DNA of 64,000 bases, taken from NCBI GenBank assembly GCA_026874595.1, contig CM049320.1:34692214-34756213 (forward strand), in the 5' to 3' direction. Position 1 is the stretch's first letter; each line of letters starts with the position of its first letter. Source of the stretch: Sipunculus nudus. Lineage: Eukaryota > Annelida > Sipuncula > Golfingiida > Sipunculidae. The notes under the pieces were generated by a model. That model was given only the letters and a program-made list of their open reading frames with translations, did no database searches and had not been told where the DNA came from. Below, piece after piece: positions 11,701 to 22,039 of the stretch. Made by a program: the position numbers and the translations under genes.

Positions 11701-14700
11701 AGCATGACCTGTGACATCATGGACTGAGATTCACAACTTCCAGTCAAATTTTGAAGAACCAATTTGCCAATTTGTTGAAAATTTTCTATGACAACAGAAA
11801 TATATATCACCTATGTCTGGTTAAAACACAGTGAATTGATGGTCTGAGGAAAATGCATGATTGTTAAGCTATCAGGAACCATTCAACAGCTTGCTTGAAA
11901 CCTGTCAGTCTCAAAAGAAACACCACAAAGGACAAATATAAGATCAAAATATATAGCAAAAATCAAGGAAATACATGCAAGAATTATTGAGAAACAGGTG
12001 CTTCTGTATGAATTTTTATTCAATACAAGCCAACTGTACTGCATTTTTATAAATGATGGTAATATTTATTCAGAAATATTTGACCCAATCCTTTACAAGA
12101 TTTTTTTATAAATGATGGTAATATTTATTCAGAAATATTTGACCCAATCCTTTACAAGATTACATAAATATACATCCAACTGCATTCACTTTAACTGTTC
12201 TTGAGATAATATGATCAAAAGGAATTAAAAGATGGTTGCCTGGTGGCCATACTGGACTTCTGACAAGTCTGAAATCAGACAACACACATTCTCTAAATCG
12301 GACCAAACATCAAAGAAAAATTACTGAAACTGCACTGAAGAAAGAATTTCTAAGGTGGCTAACTGGCAGACATAATGGATTTCTGACAAGTATGACATTT
12401 GATATCCCACATTCTCCAATAAGAGACTAAACTTGGGGCAAATTATCCAGTAATAAATGCCAAAAAAATAATTCAAAAGGCATGTCCAGGCCCTCATATC
12501 AGATTTATAGATATGCAATTGTAAAAAGTGTAAGTCCAATATTTTTTATTATCACTCTGCTTTTCAATGGGGTCAGCAGAGTAGGTAAACATCCACATAT
12601 TATGAGAAAAAACACTTGCTTTTATATGTGGTGATATATATTAAAATATTCAGATATCTAGGAAACTAAGTTTATTGCTAGGATTCCATAAAATAGACTG
12701 CAAAATGTTCCCATCATCTTATAAATCAGTAGCTAAACCTTAATACTATACTCTCATAGTCTTAATGCCTGGCTGAAGCATTCTGACAACAGTGTTTTGT
12801 TATGAAGTAACAAGGTACTTATCACTGAGCCTTATCACTTAACAGGCTGATACAAAAGGGAGTCATATGTCACCAGTGTCACTCACAATTACAGCCACAC
12901 AGCAGATGTACCAGCTGGAGTGGGATGGTTATATATACAAGAAAAATAGAGATGGTCTATAAAATAAGTAATTGTGAACATCCCTGACCTATGACCTTGG
13001 CCTTTTGCCCATATATCAACTGGATTCTTTCTAAATGATGGGTAACTACTGACCACTTAAATCTGGTGTAATTACTTGGCAACAATGGGTGAATAACTTT
13101 GACCTGCAACCTTTAACCTGCTGACCAGCTGACCCCAAAATCAATAAGTTATTTATTCAAGCAAAAAGGCCCATAAATATGAAGTTTGAGTCAAACTGAA
13201 TGATGCATAGATGTGGCATATGTGAAAGACTGAAGGTTTGGGTTGAACAGTTACACTTGAAATATGCTCACAAGCATTTAGAACAATTAAATATTGTGAC
13301 CTTGACCTTTGACTTTTTGACCTCAACATCAATAGACTTCTTCCCTTATTGGTAGGTAAGCCATATATGACAGATGGAAGGTACAGATTGAAAAGATTGC
13401 CTGAAAATGACTCCACGCAAGAAGAGGGTGCTGTGAACTTGACCTTTGACCTCAAAATCAACAGGTCTTTTCCCCTGTTGGCAGAGAAGCGATATCAGTG
13501 CTGGATGGTTTGGAATGAAAAGTCTAGCTTGAAATGTGTCCACTACCTTTTCAAAGAAGTGGATCCTGTGACCCTGACCTTTGACCTTGTGACCTCAAAA
13601 TCTATAGGATTCTTCTCCAACTTAGTAGGTGAGCTATATGTGAAAGATCAAAGAATTGGGATGAAAGGGTTGGCTTAAAATGCAACCACAGGCTTTTCAA
13701 AGAAGAGGCTCCTGTGACCTTGACCTTTGACCTTTTGACCTAAAAAAAATTATGGTTCTTCCCCTGTTGGTAGGTGAGCTGTATGTGAAAGATGGAAGGT
13801 TTGGGATGAAAATTTTGTCTCAAAGAGTTATTTCTGGGGGGTGCAAACACACCCCATAACTTCGAGAATATAGGTCGCAGTGACCTAATTTCAGGTTTGC
13901 AAGGAGATCTTTTTATAATCTCTAAGACTGCATAGGGTTCATGGCCCTAGCCCCTACGGTTACGATTTGTGCCCTGCTAACGGACGGACGGCCGGCCGGA
14001 CGGCTGGCCGGACGGACAGAAGGAAGGACAACGGACAAAGACCCATCGCTATAGCCCATCATGACTGAAAGTCAGCTGAGCTAAAAACATGCTGTGAAAA
14101 TTAAATCCACAGTACTTACAGGAAAAAAACGTGCCATGGTCAAACTTGGGCAAAATTTAAGGTACCAATTTTATATTTTTGCCAATATTTAAAAAAAATT
14201 AACAGACTTTGATCTAATTTTGGTATACAATTAAATTTTTATCAATTAAATTTGTATTACTGAAAAAAAGTCCCTATCTTTAACACTTTTGGTCTTAAGT
14301 GACCAAATATCTTTCCTGATTTTTTTACAAAGTCCATTATGTTTGGGCCCATAACTTTTTAAAATTGAATAATACTGACTTAATTTCTGGCATGTACAAA
14401 GGAACTATATAGAGGAATATTTATGGTAAATATGAAGAAAACCAGATGAGTGGTTTTGATATTAGGCAGTCCTGAAGTGTGAAAATAGATTTCTAATAAA
14501 AAATTGAGGTTTTTCCTTAATATCTCGAAGGAACGAAGTCCTATTGACCCAATTTTCGGCATGGTAGGAGATTTTTGGGACATCTAACTGTATGGCAAAT
14601 TTCAGATTCGTAGGTCCAATGGTGTCAAAATGTGCCAGTCTTACAGACGGACATCCGGACAGACGGACGGACGGACAGACAGACAGACGGACAATGGACC

Positions 14701-15343
14701 ACGACTATAGCTCAGATGACTTATAGTCAGCTGAGCTAAAAATCTGTGGATGTTGTCCATAATCGAACTTGGGCAAGATAATCTGTTGGTAAGTAGTTAT
14801 GATGACTTTCGTGAAAATCCATCACAGCCCCGGTAAGTTATCACAGCGACACTAAAAGTTAAAGGACAGTCCGATGGCACAAAGGATGGTGATTATACCA
14901 TAATACTTCCGTCTTATGAAGGGCATATGATAAAAACTTCTCTAAAGTTGGTTTCCCCGTGCTAAGGTTAGCTTATCAGGTGTCGATTTACTCATTTCTG
15001 GCCAATGATGTTCACCTTATATGGGCAGGGCTACTTACAGACTTTTGTTTGGAGGGTCATATACTGTCAGTGTAATGGGCAAAGCTTGATAAGAACGGCT
15101 TAATTCAACAGTTTAGAGCAGACAAAATGGTCATTTGGCTTGATGTAGTGTAAAAATGAAATGAAGCGCCCTAGAATTAGTCAGGTTGCTCCTGATCTTA
15201 CAGGTGTATAAATGAGAAATTAATTTACAAATACTTACTTCTAATTCCCGCACATTCTTGATGTCAAGCTCCTTCAACAACCTGTCATATGGAATGCACT
15301 GGAAGAAAACAGTATGAAATGCTACATCATGCAAATGAATATA

Positions 15344-15395
<52 letters not shown>

Positions 15396-18300
15396 GTATA
15401 GAATTTAGATAACTATAGAATGTATACATTCTATGGTCCAAATCATGGAATGTGTTCATTCCATCACCAGGGTCATGGAATATGTACTATTTCACTGAGT
15501 TTACCATGTTGTCAGTACTTTTGAGTGAGTGAAAGATATAAAAGGAGACTTGTTAAATAAAACACATTTATTCATATAATATATTTACAGTTTATATATT
15601 CTTGTTGGGTGAGTGAAAATTATTTAAGCAGATTTGTTTAATAAACATATTTATTCAAATATTATGTTTATAGTTTGTTGATACAGTGTAGAAATATACC
15701 CAATATCCATATATTTAGGTTGAGAAAAAAATATTAAAACAGACTTGTTTAATAAAAACATAATTGGTCCATAGAGTTTACACATTCATGGTTTGGCCAT
15801 TCTATATTCTATGGCTTAAGTCATCAGATGTACACATTCTATGACTTAACTCTTGGACTGTACACATTTTATAACCTTTGTTCATAGAATGTATACTTTC
15901 TATGGTAAGCTAAAATCTATACAACACACATGTATTTATATTTATTTATGAAATACAAATAAATCCAAAGGTAATCCTGACAGGGGATAATAACTTCTTC
16001 TAAAAAAATGTATGAGGTTTTTCCTGTGACAGCACTACATTTTTTTTTTCAAACTGTAACCCATAAATTGTAACCCATAAATTTTAACCCATAAATCTTA
16101 ATATTATTCTCAATCCAGGTTATAAAAGCCCCCTAATACTGCAATTTTCTCTGATTTTTTATGATAACAAATTATCAGAGGAAATCATATAAAATTGCAA
16201 GAAATCGCAGAAAAATGATACCATGTGATACCCATTTTACTGAGTATGCATTATTATTACACAGTGAGGAAATAAATAAATTTACCTTCATCTTTGTTGC
16301 CAAGGTAACAATTGTGAGATGCTTCAGTTTTTTGTCTTGTAAAGGATTGAGGTCTGGTAGACTGGCCTTTTCTTTGTTAGCTAGAGAGAAATGATACAAA
16401 CAAAGAATCAGAAGCAAATTCAGAATCATTTAAACAAATACAGTAGAACGCCTGCTAACAGCCACGCCTCAATAACGGTCAATACGTCTATTACTGTCAG
16501 ATTTTCCGGTCCCGAATTTTCGTCCTTTATATTTCATAATCATTTAGTTGTCAATTCGGTCACTCCTCTATTCCGTATTACGGCCAGATCTCTCGGCCTT
16601 AGTTACGGTCAGGGGCAATGACTCCGTGACATGGGCTCAACAAATCGAGCGGCTACTTCTGACTTCAATATCATTACACAAGTGTCCGCTCTCACATATT
16701 CCTGTCTGTTAATGAGTGCCTGGATAAAAGTAACCACTCCACCGTGACTGCATTGTTTGACATGTAGCCAGCGTTGCACTTCCCCACTCAGTCTCATTAG
16801 TATGCACAATAGTAAGGCATGTGTTCCCACCTGCGTGTATGTTTGGGAATCAGTCGTGCGAGCTGGATCTTAAGCAGGGTGTTTGTCATTTAATTAACAA
16901 ATGACAACCAGCGGGTCCTGATGATTATGTCATCAGAAAAATGTTAAGCAGACTGTGGATCTTTAAACTTTCTTTAATGTCCTTGTGATGACGTACATCA
17001 AACAAAAACAGTGCGACAAACATCACACAGTTTACTCATACATTAATAATAATGAATGCAATATAAACATTGTTACATGTATAAAATGTTGCTCATACTC
17101 TGTCCTAATCACTTTGACGTGAATGTAAATATTTTATTTTTATTTATTGATAACAGTTATTATACTTATACTCTGTATATATGTTTATTTTTTTTATTGT
17201 AATAAAGATCTAAACTTGGTTTCGTGTTACATTTTAACCCCCCTATACTGGTCAAGTCCTGTATAACGGCCACTCCTGTATTAAGGCCACTTTCATCCAG
17301 TCCCAATGGTGACCGTAATACAGGCATTCTACTGTACACATTATGACTTAGACTGTCAGGCCAAAAAAATAAAAAAGGTATGGTTCTCAGGCACTTTTTT
17401 CAGAAATCACTGCGGGCAGACAGTATTTTATTTTTTACCCTTTTTTGTAAGTTTCGATAAAAATGTCACATGATCAGGGAAAAGCATTAAAATAACAGTT
17501 ATTTTTTCTAAACAGGTAAAAGCACTACATAGTACATAACAAAGGAAATAGTATCAAAATTATATTATTTTATCTTCTTGAAAGATGAAAATCAAAATAA
17601 AAATGTTTGGTGCGGTGGGTTAAAAGTGATGCGGGCGGTGCCTGAGAACCATACCTTTTATTTTTTTTGGCCTTAGACATACCATTTTTTTTAAATTATA
17701 TATCTACATCTATGTGTATGTATGATCTAATACTGTGGTTGTATTTTTGCTAGTGTGGTTTCAAATCTGTGATATTCTAGAGAGTGAAATTATTGCGAAG
17801 ATAAAACCTTTGTGAATAAGAGTCCCTATCATCTAAGGCCAGTCAAAAGACCAACGATTGATACCTTAATAATAATAATCTTGTGAGTTTCCTGTATATC
17901 AAAGATTATTATTATCAATGATATCCTATCTTTCAAATTACCTACAATTAATTAACATTAATTTCTGCTTATTTGATGTTCACATGGGCCCCTATCCAGT
18001 TGATATGATTTTGCCCACATATTATTTGATATAATTAATTCATATAATGCTGGATATACTTCAGGGTGCGATCACAAAAAGAGATTCCTCATGAAACAAT
18101 GAAATATTTGAAAGACGGACAAAGTATACCAACTATTCCCATAGCATTTCTTTGTGCATATATCAAACAAACCAGCATGGCTGCATTAACATCTATACAC
18201 ACACATTAAAATATATTTGCATTGTACTCTTTAACTTTCTATCAAATTAAATGGGGTCACATTCATGTATTATCATCATCATACCCTCCACATTAGTTAA

Positions 18301-19379
18301 AGCACAAACTCCAGAGTCTGTGTAAAAAATTGTGTAAAAAATATCATATGCCATGAGTCAACAGACTTATTGTCTTATGCCAAATTCACATGCATGAAGC
18401 TCCTATCTGAAAAACCTAACCATACATTTTCCACAACCCTTTACAAACATTATGGGTATGGGCACTTATCTCCAACTAATTCAGTTTCAAATCAGCTCAT
18501 GTCAAGTATTTTCATGTCTATGAAGGTACTAAGAAATGATAGATTATGCAGTGAGTATAATTTACCTTTATAATCACTGTATGTGCCATAGGCAAAAAGG
18601 TTGAGCAGATTAAATTGTGGAGCATAAGTTCCTGTTGACAGCTGCAATATAAGGAAAATATAAAATTAAATCATAAAGCAAGATATATATAAATTTATTA
18701 CGGGCACTGCACTTCAGTAGTCAAGATATATAACTACTGTATAGAGACTAGCCAAAAACCTCTCTAAATGTTACTTACAAGAAATGTTTAAAATAAATGG
18801 GAGATTTATATTTATTCAGTTGACCATATAATTTCACAAAAATGCAACTATTTACCCCATCATTATTTTTGTTCATAAAAGAGACAATCTTATCAAAAAG
18901 TTTATCTCATAGAAAAAATTAAAATTGGTAATAATTATGATTAAAATAAATTGCAAAAATCAAAGCTTTTTCTATCATTTCTGAATGTAGGTAAAGCAAA
19001 TGAATCAAACAAATAAAAGTAGAGGTTTCCAACAACACTGTTCAAACATGGGCTCAGCGTAATATCACGTACATAGCGTAATATCACGTACATATAAAGC
19101 CACATCCACCTTATATCAGTGAAACGATTGCAGACTTAGTGTTTAATGTTATCCAGGATTAAAGGCTCCAGACACTGCATAAAAAACCCTGATAAATTAC
19201 GGTAAGTAAATGAACTGTACCTCCTGGATATTAGCCATATCTAGCAACTCTCCAAACACGTACACCCCGGGAGACTCCAGCGCTTGATTCACCAGCTGAG
19301 CAGCTGCAGCAGATTTGGCTGTCTTCGCTAGCAGAACAAACTGTTCCAATGGATTTCCTGTCTGCTTCTCTGCTGACAT
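4394..19379 (-). CDS. COPS7: COP9 signalosome subunit 7 (CSN7), PCI-domain protein, 8 coding exons
   Basis: CSN7 is a PCI-domain scaffold subunit of the COP9 signalosome, the complex that removes NEDD8 from cullin-RING ubiquitin ligases. Exons, in order: 19379-19221, 18641-18566, 16380-16286, 15298-15239, 8878-8736, 6556-6451, 5671-5550 and 4430-4394. They sum to 798 nt, i.e. 265 residues plus TGA, matching the animal family length of about 264-275. Every junction is GT-AG and keeps frame. The protein carries family signatures in the right order: [84 protein letters not shown], and the C-terminal tail [14 protein letters not shown]. The start ATG (19379) lies 13 nt inside an exon that follows a good acceptor (TCTCACAG), so a 5' UTR exon should exist upstream; I could not place it. 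Introns carry minisatellites and a pogo-like MITE. The assignment is very secure. Confidence 0.96.
5385..5570 (-). repeat. Tandem repeat amplifying the COPS7 exon 7 splice donor
   Basis: The plus-strand 12-mer CTTACCCTTTAG occurs at 5408-5419, 5470-5481 and 5545-5556. Only the last is the real exon 7/intron junction. Flanking GTCCTGAGGGTC and ATATTTATTA(T/C)ATTGCAGGG sequences repeat as well, with periods of about 62 and 75 bp. Confidence 0.85.
5550..5671 (-). CDS. COPS7: COPS7 coding exon 7 (residues 214-254)
   Basis: 122 nt between CTTGTTGCAG and GTAAGT. Encodes [14 protein letters not shown] and a variable linker ending SKKQSRTKG. Its 3' end and donor recur twice in the following intron. 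Confidence 0.94.
5711..5820. repeat. (TA)n microsatellite with (CA) tail
   Basis: Long alternating TA tract with one GTACACA interruption near 5784. It lies in COPS7 intron 6. Confidence 0.9.
5990..6270. repeat. Dispersed repeat of the 'cagctgagctaaa' family, diverged
   Basis: It shares GGTTACGATTTGTGCCCTG and a CTCAGCTGACTGAAGAGCTAAA end with the copies at 1800-2550 and 13900-14090. It lies in COPS7 intron 6. Confidence 0.5.
6451..6556 (-). CDS. COPS7: COPS7 coding exon 6 (residues 178-213)
   Basis: 106 nt between CCTCCACCAG and GTAGTG. Encodes [18 protein letters not shown] and a charged helical stretch ending KIEQE. Confidence 0.94.
6557..8261. other. COPS7 intron 5, unique part
   Basis: No exon or named repeat is recognised apart from the 23-bp perfect hairpin at 7830-7882, which is reported separately. 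The open frames at 6908-7168 and 7579-7848 have no family motif. Confidence 0.4.
7830..7882. repeat. Perfect 23-bp hairpin with 7-nt loop
   Basis: 7830-7852 is the exact reverse complement of 7860-7882, and the loop is ATGACAA. Each arm contains CCAAT/ATTGG. It is inside COPS7 intron 5 and carries no coding signal. Confidence 0.9.
8262..8755 (-). repeat. 46-bp minisatellite spanning the COPS7 exon 5 donor
   Basis: About ten units of the form CTTACCATTCACTTAATACA followed by a (T/G)CACTCTRACCATATACCA-like half, with a period of about 46-48 bp. The last unit runs into exon 5. The exact donor-containing 10-mer CTTACCATTC appears at 8402, 8448, 8587 and 8685 as well as at the true site (8731-8740). 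Confidence 0.92.
8736..8878 (-). CDS. COPS7: COPS7 coding exon 5 (residues 131-178)
   Basis: 143 nt between TTTCTTGTAG and GTAAGT. Encodes [15 protein letters not shown] through HVLSEW. Its last 20 bases and the donor are the final unit of the adjacent 46-bp minisatellite. Confidence 0.95.
9010..9182. repeat. About 20-bp minisatellite, about nine units
   Basis: Units resemble TTGGTAACTATGGTTCCTTA. The array lies in COPS7 intron 4, about 130 bp from the exon 5 acceptor. Confidence 0.85.
9330..9700. repeat. Dispersed repeat (two internal units), also at 14740-14850 and 50900-51200
   Basis: Shared phrases are GTGACCTCTGAC(C/G)TCAT, CACGAAAACCCATAGGATTT and TTGCAGCGACACCA. The right side reaches a GGGACCCATGGGTCAGGGCG motif typical of the 'cagctgagctaaa' family. 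Confidence 0.5.
9700..11019. other. COPS7 intron 4, AT-rich part
   Basis: No coding or named repeat is recognised. A perfect 22-bp palindrome sits at 10071-10092 and small direct repeats of ATTCATATTCG type surround it. Confidence 0.4.
11020..11690 (+). repeat. Dispersed repeat family D, copy 1
   Basis: It shares GCCATGGTCAAAGTTGGGCA, TATGTTTGGGCCCATAACTT, GTGGTTTTGATATTAGGCAG and GACATCTAACTGTATG in the same order with 14110-14640. The reverse complement order is present at 45895-46310. Confidence 0.8.
12048..12163. repeat. Recent 61-bp tandem duplication
   Basis: About 55 bp (from TTATAAATGATGGTAATATT to TTTACAAGATT) are repeated without a mismatch 61 bp apart. The identity implies a young duplication. 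Confidence 0.9.
12225..12430. repeat. Diverged tandem duplication, about 125 bp
   Basis: TGGACTTCTGACAAGT and TGGATTTCTGACAAGT blocks, each with ACATTCTC downstream, mark two units. No coding potential is supported. Confidence 0.55.
12960..13810 (+). repeat. Tandem repeat, about 145-bp unit, TGACCTTTGACC type
   Basis: TTGACCTTTGACCT-like cores recur near 13292, 13436, 13568 and 13715, followed by CTTCYCCTRTTGGTAGGTRA. A related stretch occurs near 46430-46640 in the opposite sense. The overlapping open frames at 13153-13678 are products of the repeat. Confidence 0.85.
13825..14095 (+). repeat. 'cagctgagctaaa' family repeat with GGACGG-rich tract
   Basis: It runs from GGGGGGTGCAAACACACCCC to GTCAGCTGAGCTAAAA. 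A CGGACGGACGGCCGGCCGGA tract near 13981 is unusually GC-rich for the window. Confidence 0.7.
14110..14742 (+). repeat. Dispersed repeat family D, copy 2 (longest)
   Basis: It matches copy 1 block by block and continues through a (GACGGACG)n-type tract to CAGCTGAGCTAAAA. This suggests that the 'cagctgagctaaa' ends belong to this larger family. Confidence 0.8.
15239..15298 (-). CDS. COPS7: COPS7 coding exon 4 (residues 111-130)
   Basis: Exactly 60 nt, phase 0 at both ends, between TTTTCTTCCAG and GTAAGT. Encodes [20 protein letters not shown]. Confidence 0.94.
15340..15392. repeat. (TA)n microsatellite
   Basis: Pure TA tract in COPS7 intron 3. Confidence 0.9.
15400..15920. repeat. Palindrome-bearing repeat with 95-bp internal tandem
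   Basis: ATAGAATGTATACATTCTAT at 15412 is a perfect 20-bp palindrome. Variants (CATAGAATGTATACTTTCTA) recur near 15890 and weaker ones between. Inside, ACTTGTTAAATAAAACA-type units recur about three times (15540-15770). Confidence 0.6.
16286..16380 (-). CDS. COPS7: COPS7 coding exon 3 (residues 79-110)
   Basis: 95 nt between TTCTCTCTAG and GTAAAT. It encodes [11 protein letters not shown] and [15 protein letters not shown], part of the PCI winged-helix region. A pogo-like MITE starts only 60 bp upstream of its acceptor side. Confidence 0.94.
16441..17334. mobile_element. pogo/Tigger-like MITE with TA target duplication
   Basis: The ends are inverted: 16441 reads CAGTAGAACGCCTG, and the right end reads CAGGCATTCTACTG, ending at 17334. 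Both sides are flanked by TA. The CAGTAGAAYGCCT end and the AACGGCCA-like subterminal motifs are typical of pogo/Tigger (Tc1-mariner) derivatives. The 894-bp body has no transposase frame. It sits in COPS7 intron 2, 60 bp from exon 3. Confidence 0.85.
17359..17672. mobile_element. MITE, GGCCAAAAAAATAAA TIR, copy A
   Basis: Inverted ends share GGCCAAAAAAA-TAAAA-GGTATGGTTCTCAGGCAC (about 35 bp, with small gaps). A second copy lies at 41845-42187. Both are flanked by TA/TTA-rich bases. 314 bp, no coding sequence. Confidence 0.85.
17673..18565. other. COPS7 intron 2, remainder
   Basis: Apart from an AT-rich stretch with an AATAATAATAATC / GATTATTATTATC inverted pair (17868-17912) I see no feature. 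Confidence 0.4.
18566..18641 (-). CDS. COPS7: COPS7 coding exon 2 (residues 54-78)
   Basis: 76 nt between acceptor ATATTGCAG and donor GTAAAT. It encodes the conserved [15 protein letters not shown] and ends one base into the next codon. Confidence 0.93.
18642..19220. other. COPS7 intron 1
   Basis: Non-coding. An exact 19-bp tandem duplication of AGCGTAATATCACGTACAT lies at about 19057-19094. Confidence 0.6.
19221..19379 (-). CDS. COPS7: COPS7 coding exon 1 (residues 1-53)
   Basis: Begins [17 protein letters not shown] and ends at NIQE before GTACAG. An in-frame ATG at 19421 lies beyond the acceptor at 19394-19393 and is probably intronic. Confidence 0.95.
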
Positions 19380-20129
19380 CTTTTGTTGTTTTCTGTGAGA
19401 CAAAGACCATCTTAAAGTCAACTTACATCAATTACCGTGGTTGGCTTCATATTTACAAGGGTTTCAAAATGAAAGCAAAATTATAACGAAAATAAAACCT
19501 TCTTGAATAAGATGCTAATCCTTCACAGGTGAACATTAAATATTCAGTCCTATAACTGATCAACTGAAGCTCATGCATGTGATCCATGTCTGTAGTGATG
19601 GAATGGAAAGGGATAATACAATAAATAGGCTAGATAAAATAATTGTGTTTCTTTTATGTAACATATAAATCAAAAAGATACTTATATAATAAAGACAATC
19701 AGACCTTTATATTTTATATACCGATAATGAACAGGAATTTCCACTCTATTCATGTCCCCATTTTGGTGCTCATCTATTATCTATATATAGTTGTGTAATA
19801 TACTGTGTTAGTTTCGGTTATGGTGGAATTGAGAAAATAAAGCCCTCGAAAAACAATGAAAAGGAGAAAACTGCTAAAAATGAAAGATCGTGAATATGCA
19901 GCCTACCAGAGTATATTTAATACAGACATCTGCTACTCTAAAAGTTATCGCATATCAATGACAGGCACAATCAATTTATGAGTGACTAGCAGAAGTACAA
20001 AATAAACCTTTTTATTATATATCAGGTCTGCTGAGCAAAATATTAAATTAAAGCACAGTTCAGTTAATACACTGATAGATGGCATTTCACACAGAGCTAT
20101 AAATTAACAATCACTCCAAATGGTATCTC

Positions 20130-20225
20130 ATCTTCACGGCTGAGATAGAAGTGTGTAGGACTTCTGATCTAGAGAATGTAGGTTCAATTCCCTACTCAGG
20201 TGACTTCTAATATTCACAGGTACTT
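20130..20225 (+). repeat. tRNA-like SINE fragment
   Basis: GGTTCAATTCC near 20191 fits Pol III box B with one change, and the flanks resemble a tRNA arm (GTAGGACTTCTGATCTAGAG). It is not a foldable tRNA gene. Confidence 0.45.
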
Positions 20226-20501
20226 TATGTTAGAAAAGGTAAAATGAGTGCAGGGACATCTGCAGGAATACTTTGCAGTCAATAATGAGGAAATGAAAAG
20301 AGACAGTTTATTTATATTTTCATGTTTCAAAATGTAGGGCCAATTCTGAACACGCTCCATAGCTAGATTAGACCAAATTGTGGCTCTGTTGTATACACAG
20401 AGCCACAGGCCTCTGCCTTCATTTATCTAGCGGACAGGAACGCATGCATCTTCTGACGATGCACCCAGTTTGAGTACACCTTATCTTGAGTGTGGTGAAC
20501 C

Positions 20502-20746
20502 AGGGGGATTGTTTCAGCCAATGGTGTGCAGTGCACGTTACATCCTCACTGCTGTGAATGTCCCTGTAACTTGACCACTGGCTACACAAGACTACTGGCT
20601 ACATCGGTTGTTACCAGGGTTACACACTGGATTATTTCAGCCGGCCATGCAGGTGCATGTGTCACATTACAGCTGGGTGGGTCAGGAAGTTGGAATTGAT
20701 GATGTAACACGTGCACTGCACACCGCTGGCTGAAAAAATCACCCTA
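20502..20746. mobile_element. MITE with about 43-bp TIRs
   Basis: The left end AGGGGGATTGTTTCAGCCAA and the inverted right end (AGGGTGATTTTTTCAGCCAG read on minus) continue to match through GTGTGCAGTGCACG and TTACATC. No clear target duplication. No coding sequence. Confidence 0.75.
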
Positions 20747-21574
20747 GCTCACCATAATCTTACACTTACAGAGAAGGCGTTCCAATCGGCCAGATAAATG
20801 AAGTCAGCGACCTGTGGCTTTGTGTTTACAACAGAGCTACAACTTGGTCTACTGCTCGATATACCCAATTTTCTGTTACTACTGGTGTCATACCTTTTCC
20901 ATAATCAAACTGAAACAACAACTTTGTTATGGGAAACCTGTTTTGACCAAGTAGACATATACTATGTACGTCCAAATCTAAACAAACACCCTGCTGTGTA
21001 TAGTCACCAAACCTTTTGAAATCTGGAACACTGGAAAAAGATTGTGGTGACACGAATGCATGGATGACAGTGAAAACAACCCAGACAGGTGAGGTATGGC
21101 TCTAATTGCGAGAGGAACTTCTTTTATTATCGCCCACCCCAAATATGTCGTGATTGTATCACCATGGTACCAAGGATTATGTAAGCTTGATAATGGCACA
21201 ACATTTATACAAACCTGTAGGCAACGTACATGTACGAACGAATGTGCCAGGAACAACTACGCCACTCCGTAAACGTCGCGAATATTTATCCTGTCACTTT
21301 TCTTTCTGTCAGTCATGAATTACCGCAAGTATGCCAATATTACCGTAAAGTATTGCGAAAATTTATTGCTCCCCATCCTAAGCCTTTCTCCACCAGAGGT
21401 CTCTCCTCTACGCCACAACAGTCTGGTTGACTTAATTAGATCGGTAAAATATTTGCGTGTTATGAGACAATTTTATTAAAATTGTTAAATTGAACGTGTC
21501 TTGAAAGAATCATCTTGTTTTTATTAAAAATTACAACTTAATTTAAAATGCTAAACATTTAAATCATTACTAAT
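20747..21574. other. Upstream region of COPS7, no recognised gene
   Basis: It should contain, or lie near, the missing 5' UTR exon and promoter of COPS7. I find no decisive TATA, Inr or CpG-island signal. Overlapping short frames on both strands (20798-21430) carry no motif. Confidence 0.35.
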
Positions 21575-22039
21575 TTAAAGGGACGTGATCAGAAGCAATA
21601 TTATTTATTCCTGTTCTTTCGCATTATTAGTTCAGTTTTGCTTTATACAAATTTCTCAGTAAAACCATTCCAGCACATAGTCTCGCATACGACTGTTCAA
21701 TGCCTAGTTATAGCCCTGCGTGTTGGTAAACACAGTCTGTTTACCGTAACAAGGCCGCATGACCGGAGGTCCGATTAAGGGGCAACACACGGTCCCAGTG
21801 GGCATTTGATGTTGAATAGACATCAAATTGACATCAAACATTGATGTCAAAATGATGTCAAATACAGGTTTAATTTTAAAGTCAAATTGACGTCAAAATT
21901 TAGGCATCAAATTGATGTCAAAGATTGATGTCAAAATGATGTCAAGAACAGGCTTAGTTTGCAGATCAAATTGACGTCAAAAGTTTTGACATCAAGATTT
22001 TGATCTAAATTTGGTGTCACTTTAAAGTCAATTTAATTT

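Noticed and set aside
13153-13678. Overlapping frames of about 100 residues on both strands
   Set aside because: They lie in a 145-bp tandem non-coding repeat; the open frames follow from the repeat period.
19380-19421. Upstream ATG at 19421 extending COPS7 by 14 residues
   Set aside because: A strong acceptor (TCTCACAG) lies between it and MSAEK, and the extra residues do not resemble CSN7 N-termini.
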